Source: Deltaproteobacteria bacterium (GTDB lineage: Bacteria; Desulfobacterota; Desulfobacteria; Desulfobacterales; ETH-SRB1). From it: a stretch of DNA of 9,539 nucleotides. The first letter of the stretch is position 1. Each line of letters begins with the position of its first letter. Below are positions 1-5,896 of the stretch, piece by piece. The position numbers and the translations under genes were made by a program. Below the pieces are notes generated by a model, which was given only the letters and a program-made list of their open reading frames with translations, was not told the origin of the DNA and ran no database searches. The DNA lies in the NCBI GenBank assembly GCA_019309665.1, contig JAFDFV010000082.1:1-9539 (forward strand). The letters are read 5' to 3'.

Positions 1-13
1 AAGCAGGTATACA

Positions 14-35
14 TTCCCACGCAGGAGCGTGGGAA
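14..35. repeat. REP-like hairpin
   Basis: Perfect 9-bp stem (TTCCCACGC at 14-22 pairing with GCGTGGGAA at 27-35) around a 4-nt AGGA loop, preceded by CAT and followed by CGAG. Short G+C-rich hairpins of this form, dispersed between genes, are typical REP sequences mobilised by REP-associated tyrosine transposases in other genomes. No such transposase lies in this window. It lies beyond the 3' end of the minus-strand regulator gene but has no T-run in that direction, so a terminator role is unsupported. Confidence 0.7.
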
Positions 36-44
36 CGAGAAAGA

Positions 45-152
45 CACGGAGTTTCACTAAAAATTGTAAACAACAAGTAAGGGCGGCTTTACGCATGAGA
101 GTGGGTCTATTGATAATTCAGTGTAATTCCGTGAAAATCCGTGGTGAATTAT
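45..152. repeat. Inverted-repeat block downstream of the minus-strand regulator
   Basis: CACGGAGTTTCAC at 45-57 pairs with GTGAAAATCCGTG at 131-143 (12 of 13 positions), enclosing about 73 nt. A second nested hairpin is formed by ATAATTCA (113-120) and TGAATTAT (145-152). The block contains no open reading frame. It could be a small dispersed element or an mRNA 3' structure of the adjacent minus-strand gene. The sequence does not decide between these. Confidence 0.5.
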
Positions 153-163
153 TAAAATTTAAC

Positions 164-1462
164 CTACTTAATTTTCAACCATAGCAACCTTGCCAGCCCT
201 GGTCCCGGGTTTTTCCATTGTGAAGGCATTTCAGATGTCAGGTAAATTACGTCCCCGGCACGAACACTATAAACTGCCTTCCCCAGTTTCATCTGCAATT
301 TTCCTGACAATAGATATCCTATTTCTTCACCTTTATGAATAAAAAAATGGGATGGCAGGTTTTTACCGGGTGGTATTTCGATGCGGTATGGCTCAGCTTT
401 TGGGTCGAAATCCACAGGAGTTAGAAGTTTTGCATATATGCTTCCTTCTGGCAAATCAGGAAATTTTATCTCAACAGCTTCACCCGATGGAAAGATTACA
501 CGATTTTCAACATCCGCTGATCCTTGAAAAAATGAACTTATCTCAACAGAAAGAACTTCCGCTATTTTAAGCAAAGCCGGAAGTGATGGATATATCAAGT
601 CACTTTCAATTTGTGATATTGTACTTGGAGTTACACCAACGAGTTTAGAAAGTTCCGTCTGTGTTAACCCTCGTTTTGTACGAAGTTCCTTCAGGCGTAT
701 TCCCAGGTCTATTCCGCTTTTTGAGCGCATTTCTGAATCAAATGTAATATTAAGGTCTTTACTCCAGTAGTTAAATGGCTTGTTAAGTGTGTCGATATTA
801 CGTCTTTCCGCCTTAAGAATAGTCAGAGATGTTTTTCCTCTTTTTACAGACAGCTCAATTGCAACCTGCGCTGTCTGGTTGATTTGCGCTCTGATACGTG
901 GGGAATGAGCTTTTTTCTCAATAATCCAATATGCAATGGTGTTTAGCTCATAAAGGCGCGGGCAGGAATGTGAATAAAAGTTTATAATATGCTCTTCTCC
1001 TTCCCATAGTTCTTGCATTCCAGTAAGGCTTTCAAAGACAAATCTTACGTCTCCATGCAGATTTTCATGAATACCATAGAAGGCATCCATTACCTTGTCT
1101 ACATTTCTCGGTTCTTCAACCCTTACAATTTGACATGGCCATTCTGATTTTTTATTGTAGAAATTAGAAAAGACCTCGGAGCCGTCCCCTTTGCCATGTG
1201 TAAAGCAGTCCAGAATAGTCAGATTTTCATATTCGGCCAGAGAGCCTAATTGTTCTAAAAGATTTCTTGGAGAGCGATCAAAGCTAACATAGATGAGAGG
1301 TTTATTTTGAGCCTGTGATGCTTGTATGAAATTTAAACAAAATACCGATGCCAGACTCCCGGCATCGTCATACCATACTACATTATCTCCGATAAAAAGC
1401 CCCCCTAATAAACGATCAAGCTGGCCTACACCGGAAGCTATGCGAAGTCTGTTTGGATTCAT
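164..1462 (-). CDS. XRE-cupin regulator with degenerate KaiC-like N-terminal domain
   Basis: 432 residues, probably a cytoplasmic DNA-binding regulator. Residues about 5-245 follow the KaiC/RadA pattern: GVGQLDRLLGG at 11-21, then the P-loop position, where the sequence is YDDAGSLAS (31-39) and the Walker A lysine and adjacent Thr/Ser pattern are missing. The Walker B-like strand is VRFVFESLTGM (139-149), with Glu where Asp is usual. ATP hydrolysis is therefore doubtful. Residues 253-312 are a clear XRE helix-turn-helix (LRTKRGLTQTELSKLVGVTP, then STISQIESDLIYPS). Residues 355-430 are a small cupin barrel (HKGEEIGYLLSGK; RAGDVIYL). In the second cupin motif the usual PH is PS (412-415, PSQW), so metal binding may be altered. 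XRE-cupin proteins usually sense a small ligand and repress a nearby operon, but no target gene is adjacent. The ATG at 1462 is the first Met, and the ribosome site upstream (GAG about 10 nt away) is weak. The gene is divergent from rpoH. Confidence 0.85.
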   Translation of the reverse strand: MNPNRLRIASGVGQLDRLLGGLFIGDNVVWYDDAGSLASVFCLNFIQASQAQNKPLIYVSFDRSPRNLLEQLGSLAEYENLTILDCFTHGKGDGSEVFSNFYNKKSEWPCQIVRVEEPRNVDKVMDAFYGIHENLHGDVRFVFESLTGMQELWEGEEHIINFYSHSCPRLYELNTIAYWIIEKKAHSPRIRAQINQTAQVAIELSVKRGKTSLTILKAERRNIDTLNKPFNYWSKDLNITFDSEMRSKSGIDLGIRLKELRTKRGLTQTELSKLVGVTPSTISQIESDLIYPSLPALLKIAEVLSVEISSFFQGSADVENRVIFPSGEAVEIKFPDLPEGSIYAKLLTPVDFDPKAEPYRIEIPPGKNLPSHFFIHKGEEIGYLLSGKLQMKLGKAVYSVRAGDVIYLTSEMPSQWKNPGPGLARLLWLKIK

Positions 1463-1524
1463 TTTACTATCTCACATAAAAACTCTTTAATTTTATAACG
1501 CTACAGCTTTTTAAAAATATATCC

Positions 1525-1718
1525 GCTTCAGGTATGATACATTCAAATCATGAAAAACTCACGCATAAAATATCGTAAATAAAGAACCTGCCATGAATGG
1601 AAGATAATAGTTGCAATTCAGTAAGCCTTTAAAAATAACAAGATCCTGCAAGGTTCTTTTTTAACGATCTCTAATGCGCTCAAACAGTTTCCTGTTTTGA
1701 ATGTATCATACCTGAAGC
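1525..1718. repeat. Long hairpin element A (194 bp)
   Basis: The outer arms 1525-1547 and 1696-1718 are perfectly complementary over 23 bp. Inside them lie conserved cores: TGAAAAACTCACGCATAA (1551-1568) on the left and CTAATGCGCTCAAACAG (1671-1687) on the right. A further inner stem pairs 1572-1588 with 1652-1668 (15 of 17 positions). A loop of about 63 nt (1589-1651) remains. There is no ORF. The cores recur in element B at 8755-9019, so this is a family rather than a chance palindrome. It may be a non-autonomous mobile element or a structured RNA. Confidence 0.75.
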
Positions 1719-1849
1719 TCATTTTCAGCCGATAGAGTGTTGCAAAAACTCATTATGAAATTAACCTGAAATATTTGGATGGATATGGGTTTGTTATAGG
1801 TTAACGGGGTTTACTTTTTTTTTCCTATGGGGTATAAATAATGAATCTG

Positions 1850-1903
1850 GTTTACAGTTAACGGTTTTATGCTTTGATCAACTGTGAACTGTGAACCGTA
1901 AAC
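1850..1903. repeat. Heptamer repeat block (copy 1 of the 55-bp dispersed repeat)
   Basis: A left part with GTTTACAGTTAACGGTT and a right part made of 7-bp units (AACTGTG, AACTGTG, AACCGTA, AAC) are roughly inverted relative to each other around GATCAA. The centre, GGTTTTATGCTTTGATCAAC, is nearly identical to the centre of the block at 7841-7899, which has one extra heptamer. It is followed at once by the tRNA 5' scar. Confidence 0.75.
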
Positions 1904-1908
1904 GATTA

Positions 1909-1932
1909 TCTATCCATCTGAGCTACAGGCGC
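1909..1932 (-). pseudogene. tRNA 5'-end fragment (tRNA-Arg-like)
   Basis: On the minus strand, reading from 1932 down to 1909, the sequence starts GCGCCTGTAGCTCAGATGG and continues ATAGA. This is the acceptor 5' strand, position 8-9 linker and D-arm of a class I tRNA. The GCGCC start and GGATAGA D-loop resemble bacterial tRNA-Arg genes. The expected next bases (GAGC) are absent, and the sequence passes into the heptamer block. No anticodon arm or 3' half is present, so this is a scar and not a functional tRNA. The amino acid identity is a guess from the 5' end only. Confidence 0.6.
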
Positions 1933-2032
1933 ACATAAACTATTATAAATAAAAATATCACATGTTCTATTGTATGTCCATAAAAAATAAGGCTTAAATA
2001 ATAGAGTAGCCGAGTAGTCAACCAATATCAAA

Positions 2033-3028
2033 ATGAAGAAAAAAAAACAGTCAATAAAAAAAGATAAAAAGAGTATTACCGGGGAAAAAGCTAAAAAAAC
2101 TATTGCCGGCAAAAAGAAGGCTGCTAATAATTCCGCAAGCCAATCTTCTGAAAATACTCTTGTTAAGTTTGACCCCCTTCAGAAATATTTGCAGGAAATC
2201 AGTAGATATAAGCTTCTTACAAGAGAAGAAGAAAGGGAACTTGCTATAAGAGTACGCGAGCATGGTGATAAAGAAGCAGCATACATTCTAGCCACTTCCA
2301 ACCTCAGGCTTGTAGTAAAGATCGCACTGGAATTTCAGAGAATTTGGATGCAGAATCTTTTAGACCTGATTCAGGAAGGAAATATCGGGCTTATGCAGGC
2401 TGTCAGAAAGTTCGACCCTTATAAGAATGTTAAGTTTTCATATTATTCTTCATTCTGGATAAAGGCATATATTCTTAAGTTCATAATGGACAACTGGCGC
2501 CTTGTAAAAATCGGTACGACACAGGGGCAGAGAAAACTTTTTTTTAAATTAAAAAAGGAAAAACAGAGACTTATAGATGAGGGGTTTGATCCAAAGCCTA
2601 AGCTCCTTTCGCAAACATTGGGCGTTTCAGAACGAGAAATTGTGGACATGGAACTGAGGCTGAATGGTTGGGATGTATCTTTAGATGCGCCCTTAAAAGA
2701 AGATTCAGATACTGAGAGGATTGAATTTTTAAGCACTGAGGATGAATCTATAGAGGAAAAAGTGGCCAAAAAGGAAATCGAGGAACTCCTTCATAATAAG
2801 ATTGAAATATTCAAAAAGAAAATGAATAAAAGAGAACTCGAAATATTTAATTTGCGCATTTTTTCCGATGATCCAGCCACATTACAGGAGATTGGCGATC
2901 GCTATGGAATATCAAGGGAGAGAGTTCGACAGATTGAGAAAAGTCTAATAAAGAAGTTAAGAGAATTTTTTAAACGCGAAGTATCTGATTTTGATTCTTA
3001 TGCTTTTAAAGATGAAGGAATATTATAA
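2033..3028 (+). CDS. rpoH: RNA polymerase sigma factor, RpoH (sigma-32) family
   Basis: 331 residues. It directs RNA polymerase to a subset of promoters, in the RpoH family those of heat-shock and protein-folding genes. Region 1.2 spans about 46-78 (DPLQKYLQEISRYKLLTREE), region 2 about 83-160 (SNLRLVVKIA; LLDLIQEGNIGLMQAVRKFD; FWIKAYILKFIMDNWRLVK). The RpoH-box-like segment QRKLFFKLKKEK at 167-178 is the best reason for assigning RpoH and not RpoD or RpoS. Region 4 is about 263-315, with the helix-turn-helix LQEIGDRYGISRERVRQIE at 284-302. Unusually, the first 45 residues are a lysine-rich basic tail. The ATG at 2033 is the only plausible start in frame before region 1.2, yet no Shine-Dalgarno is visible, and the start is followed by a run of nine A (2039-2047). 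The stop codon directly abuts the next start codon. The exact regulon cannot be read from the sequence. Confidence 0.88.
   Translation: MKKKKQSIKKDKKSITGEKAKKTIAGKKKAANNSASQSSENTLVKFDPLQKYLQEISRYKLLTREEERELAIRVREHGDKEAAYILATSNLRLVVKIALEFQRIWMQNLLDLIQEGNIGLMQAVRKFDPYKNVKFSYYSSFWIKAYILKFIMDNWRLVKIGTTQGQRKLFFKLKKEKQRLIDEGFDPKPKLLSQTLGVSEREIVDMELRLNGWDVSLDAPLKEDSDTERIEFLSTEDESIEEKVAKKEIEELLHNKIEIFKKKMNKRELEIFNLRIFSDDPATLQEIGDRYGISRERVRQIEKSLIKKLREFFKREVSDFDSYAFKDEGIL
3014..3019 (+). promoter_or_regulatory. Ribosome binding site of the TPR lipoprotein gene, inside rpoH
   Basis: GAAGGA lies 9 nt before the ATG at 3029 and within the last codons of the sigma-factor gene. It supports that start and implies that the TPR gene is translated from the rpoH transcript, probably coupled to it. 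Confidence 0.7.
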
Positions 3029-4720
3029 ATGAAGTCGAAGTTATTCAGAGTATCTATTTTATTTATAGCCTTCTTGTTTTATCCGGCTTGCACTTTAATT
3101 AAGTCGATAGCTCCGGGCGATGAAGTGTCGGTTAAAAAAACTGAAAATCGTTATTATAACTATATAGAAGCTCATCTGAACATAAAGAAAAATAATTTAG
3201 ATAAAGCTATCTATTACCTGACTAAAACGATTAAAGACGACCCTGAAAATTTATATCTGCAAAGAGAACTTGCGATTTTTTACCTTATGCAGAAAGACAA
3301 TTTAAAAGCACTGAAGATTGTTAAAAATATTATAGACAAAAATCCAGGCGATATAGAAGCTCTTATTATGTATGGTAGAATTAAACAGAGCCTGGAGCAA
3401 ATCGATGATGCTAAAAAAGCATATGAAAAGGTCATTGCCAATGATCCGGCCCAGAAAAAAATATATTTGATTCTTGGTGGTATTTATATGGAAGAAGGCG
3501 ATTTGGGCAAAGCCTTAAAGACATATAAACAGTTGGTTGATAAATATCCTGAATTTTATGCAGGGTATTTTTTTATTGGAAAGATTTATGCTGAACATGG
3601 CAAAATAGTTGATGCTGAAAAAGAATTTCTAAAAGCATTAGATTTGGAGCCGGACCTTGAGGAAGTCAGATTCGAGTTGATTGAACTTTATAAAAGTCTG
3701 GGGGAAGAACAAAAGATTATTAAAACATACAAAGAAATTCTGGAAATAGATTCAAATAACATCAGAGCTGCCCTTGAGCTTGGTCTTCTTTATTATAAAA
3801 ATGGAATGATTAAAGATTCAGACAACCTATTTAATGACTTGGCTGCAAAAAGCTTGTCTGATTCTGAAGTTATAAAAAAAGTCGCTCAGATATGTTTGGA
3901 TAAAAAGAGATATAATGATGCTATTATTGCCATAGAAGGAATGTTAAAGAGTTTGCCCGGCAGTTCAGATATTCATTATGCCGCAGGCATGGCATATAAT
4001 GCAATTAATGATAAAGAAACAGCAATAGTCCACTTTAAACAGGTGCCGCAAGATTCAAAATTTTATCAAAATTCAGTAATACAGATTTCTTTTCTATATC
4101 GGGATTTGGGAAAAATAAGGGAAGCTATTAATTTTTTAGAAAATCTAATAAAAAATATTCCTGACAAACCGGAACTAACGCTTTATCTTGCTTCGTTTTA
4201 TGAAGAGAATGAAGAGTTCTATAAGGCTGAAAAAGTTCTTAAGAAAGCAATCGAAATTGATCCGGATAATATTGAACTCCATTTCCGCCTCGGAGTTGTT
4301 TATGACAAGTGGGATAAAAAAGACGCTGCAATAGAATCGATGAAGACGGTTATAAGCCTTGAGCCTCATAATGCAAATGCTTTGAATTACGTAGGTTATA
4401 TCTATGCAGAGCTTGGGATAAATCTTGATGAAGCCGAACGTCTTATAAAAGAAGCATTAAAGCATATGCCTGATGATGGTTATATTACTGACAGCCTGGG
4501 ATGGATATATTACAAAAAAGGACGTTACAAAGATGCGCTTAAACTTCTGAAAAAGGCGATAGATTTGGCTCCTGATGATCCAACTATTTTGGAACATCTG
4601 GGCGATGTTTATTTAAAAATGACTAATAAAAAAAAGGCTCTTATGTTTTACGAACGTTCTCTATTGAAAAGAGAAAAGGATAGGGCGGATATTGAGAAAA
4701 AGATTCAGGATCTGAAGTGA
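3029..4720 (+). CDS. TPR-repeat lipoprotein
   Basis: 563 residues. Residues 1-20 form a signal peptide with a hydrophobic core and a lipobox-like end (FYPAC, Cys21), so the mature protein is probably lipid-anchored in the envelope. From about residue 43 to 550 the protein is a solenoid of roughly 13-14 tetratricopeptide units, recognisable by recurrent endings such as IEIDPDNIELHFRLGVVYDK (408-427) and IDLAPDDPTILEHLGDVYLK (511-530). The C-terminal block ALNYVGYIYAELG...DEAERLIKEAL...DDGYITDSLGWIYYKKGRY (451-500) matches a TPR subfamily widespread in proteobacteria. TPR solenoids are protein-protein scaffolds and no catalytic domain is seen. The gene starts with zero bases between the rpoH stop and its ATG. 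The lipoprotein gene that follows suggests a role in outer-membrane biogenesis or lipoprotein handling, but no partner can be named. Confidence 0.85.
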   Translation: MKSKLFRVSILFIAFLFYPACTLIKSIAPGDEVSVKKTENRYYNYIEAHLNIKKNNLDKAIYYLTKTIKDDPENLYLQRELAIFYLMQKDNLKALKIVKNIIDKNPGDIEALIMYGRIKQSLEQIDDAKKAYEKVIANDPAQKKIYLILGGIYMEEGDLGKALKTYKQLVDKYPEFYAGYFFIGKIYAEHGKIVDAEKEFLKALDLEPDLEEVRFELIELYKSLGEEQKIIKTYKEILEIDSNNIRAALELGLLYYKNGMIKDSDNLFNDLAAKSLSDSEVIKKVAQICLDKKRYNDAIIAIEGMLKSLPGSSDIHYAAGMAYNAINDKETAIVHFKQVPQDSKFYQNSVIQISFLYRDLGKIREAINFLENLIKNIPDKPELTLYLASFYEENEEFYKAEKVLKKAIEIDPDNIELHFRLGVVYDKWDKKDAAIESMKTVISLEPHNANALNYVGYIYAELGINLDEAERLIKEALKHMPDDGYITDSLGWIYYKKGRYKDALKLLKKAIDLAPDDPTILEHLGDVYLKMTNKKKALMFYERSLLKREKDRADIEKKIQDLK

Positions 4721-4738
4721 CGGCTTCGTAAAAAAGCT

Positions 4739-4796
4739 ATTAGCCATTAGCCATTAGCCATTAGCGGTTAGCTCTTAGCTAAAGGCTAACCGCTAA
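4739..4796. repeat. Heptamer tandem array ending in a 36-bp palindrome
   Basis: Three exact ATTAGCC units (4739-4759) are followed by ATTAGCG, GTTAGCT, CTTAGCT, AAAGGCT and AACCGCT, keeping a 7-bp period to the end. 4761-4796 is a near-perfect palindrome: TTAGCGGTTAGC (4761-4772) pairs fully with GCTAACCGCTAA (4785-4796), and the 12-nt middle contains TTAGCTAA. A run of A, not T, follows, so it is not an obvious plus-strand terminator although it lies 18 nt after the TPR stop codon. Confidence 0.85.
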
Positions 4797-4848
4797 AAAA
4801 CGGTGTTTTGAGTTTTCGTCCAACCACTAAGTTACACGAGTTTATCGA

Positions 4849-5622
4849 GTGAAACACGTAACCATATTACTTATCGCTGTTTTTTTTTCCGCATGTTCTT
4901 CTTTTACGGGAAGAATTGTTGAGGAGCCTCCTGAATTATTAGACACAGCCGCTATAATCGAAGTTAATAATCTTATTTCAACTATTAGACTTAAAAACAG
5001 AAACCTTAAAACATTTAAAGGCATTGGCAAAATAACATTTTGGGAAGAAGATAAAAAAAGTATTGCTTCAGGCATTGCATGGCTTGGGTCTGACCCCGAC
5101 ATGATACGAATAGCCATTTTGAACATTTCAGGCCAACCTTTATTAAGCCTCGCAAATGACGGGCAATGGTTTTATTTTTTATCCCATACTGATAATAGCT
5201 TTTACAAGAAACGCTCTTCATATTCCAACCTGAAAAAAGCAATTCAAATACCTATAAAACCTGTTGAAATAGTATCATTACTCGCCGGCCGTATTCCGCT
5301 TTATGAATATCATGCAGCTAATATTATCAGAAATAAAGAGCAGGGATATGTAATTGTTTTAAAAAAAAGAAGTGGAAATGTGATTCAAAAAATTTATCTT
5401 AATGAAGATAAAAAAGATATCAAAAAGATTGAATTATTTGATGGAAATGAAAAATTATTATATTTTGTAGTAATTGATAGCCTGCAAAAGATAAATAAAT
5501 ATCATGTTCCTTTGAAGCTAAGTGTATCAAGCGATAATGGCAATGGATTCAAGATCGATGTTCACAAATACTGGACTGATGTTTCTGTTAATCCATCAAT
5601 GTTTGTGCTGACACCGCAGTAA
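4849..5622 (+). CDS. DUF4292/LolB-like outer-membrane lipoprotein
   Basis: 257 residues beginning with GTG. The N-terminus MKHVTILLIAVFFSAC is a lipoprotein signal peptide, with Cys16 as the acylated residue, which supports this start. A weak GAG lies about 8 nt upstream. The remainder is beta-rich and has the order of elements seen in DUF4292 and LolA/LolB-type carriers: a helical segment (31-50), then NLKTFKGIGKITFWE (52-66), ASGIAWLGSDPDMIRIAIL (73-91), GQPLLSLANDGQWFYFLSH (95-113), and a C-terminal strand set ending FKIDVHKYWTDVSVNPSMF (234-252). Proteins of this fold bind lipid or lipoprotein acyl chains at the outer membrane. That function is inferred from fold resemblance, not from a catalytic motif. 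A TPR protein next to a DUF4292 protein is a common pairing in related bacteria. Confidence 0.75.
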   Translation: MKHVTILLIAVFFSACSSFTGRIVEEPPELLDTAAIIEVNNLISTIRLKNRNLKTFKGIGKITFWEEDKKSIASGIAWLGSDPDMIRIAILNISGQPLLSLANDGQWFYFLSHTDNSFYKKRSSYSNLKKAIQIPIKPVEIVSLLAGRIPLYEYHAANIIRNKEQGYVIVLKKRSGNVIQKIYLNEDKKDIKKIELFDGNEKLLYFVVIDSLQKINKYHVPLKLSVSSDNGNGFKIDVHKYWTDVSVNPSMFVLTPQ

Positions 5623-5633
5623 GGAGTTTTGTA

Positions 5634-5689
5634 GCGGTTCACGGTTGTCGGTTATACAGTTCACGGTTTACAGTTATCGGTTCACGGTT
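5634..5689. repeat. Heptamer array, left arm of the S23-remnant element
   Basis: A run of 7-bp units of the form NNCNGTT (for example ACGGTTG, TCGGTTA, CACGGTT, ATCGGTT) begins 12 nt after the DUF4292-like gene. The inner 24 nt (5666-5689) are complementary to 5863-5886 at 22 of 24 positions, so the two arrays could form a stem around the S23 remnant. Confidence 0.8.
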
Positions 5690-5691
5690 GA

Positions 5692-5863
5692 AAAAACAGA
5701 AGGTTTATAAATATTGCACAAGGATCGGCTGCGGAGAACACAGATTTATATTTCACGAGAGGTTAATATATTTTCTGATTTAGATGCGAAAGAATTAATT
5801 CAAGAGTTGAAATCAATATCCAAAATGCTTCAATCGTTGCATAGTTCATTGGAAAAACTGTGA
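5692..5863 (+). pseudogene. Decayed S23-like four-helix-bundle protein gene (C-terminal half, frameshifted)
   Basis: In the frame starting at 5692 the translation reads KNRRFINIAQGSAAE up to 5736. In the frame that includes 5738 it continues TQIYISREVNIFSDLDAKEL and QELKSISKMLQSLHSSLEKL to the TGA at 5861-5863. Joined, these match the C-terminal half of the small four-helix-bundle family (23S rRNA intervening-sequence protein), whose hallmark is IA.GSAAELRTQL. Between the Glu and Thr only one nucleotide remains where about six are expected, so a deletion of about 5 nt fits. The N-terminal half is missing and its place is taken by the heptamer array, and a stop (TGA 5689-5691) precedes the remnant in frame. 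No start codon or ribosome site fits, so it is almost certainly not expressed as a full protein. The family assignment rests on recognised motifs. Confidence 0.65.
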
Positions 5864-5888
5864 ACTGTGAACCGACAACTGTAAACTA
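5863..5888. repeat. Heptamer array, right arm of the S23-remnant element
   Basis: Units AACTGTG, AACCGAC, AACTGTA, AAC run in 7-bp steps, preceded by another AACTGTG that overlaps the end of the S23 remnant. The array is inverted relative to 5634-5689 and ends about 9 nt before the ATP-grasp start codon. Confidence 0.75.
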
Positions 5889-5896
5889 TTACTTTT

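Larger units (their letters stand above)
1463..2032. other. 570-bp gene-free region upstream of rpoH
   Basis: This stretch separates the divergent regulator and sigma-factor genes, so it must contain both promoters. It holds a 194-bp long hairpin element (1525-1718), an unremarkable AT-rich stretch with a 9-T run near 1816-1824, a heptamer repeat block (1850-1903), a tRNA 5'-end scar (1909-1932) and about 100 bp of AT-rich leader in front of rpoH. I see no convincing -35/-10 pair and no ORF with coding character. The small reading frames crossing it are translations of the repeats and of the tRNA scar. Confidence 0.7.

Noticed and set aside
352..570. 72-codon plus-strand frame inside the regulator gene
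   Set aside because: It is antisense to the XRE-cupin coding sequence, with no ribosome site or recognisable motif.
1816..1824. Nine-T run as a terminator
   Set aside because: No stable hairpin directly precedes it, and no plus-strand gene ends upstream.
1906..2112. Minus-strand frame ending in ...CAPVAQMDR
   Set aside because: The VAQMDR ending is the translation of the tRNA 5' scar, and the rest is antisense to the lysine-rich start of rpoH, so it is not a gene.
4739..4800. Possible CRISPR array or rho-independent terminator
   Set aside because: Units are 7 bp with no spacers, and the palindrome is followed by A, not T, on the plus strand, so neither reading fits.
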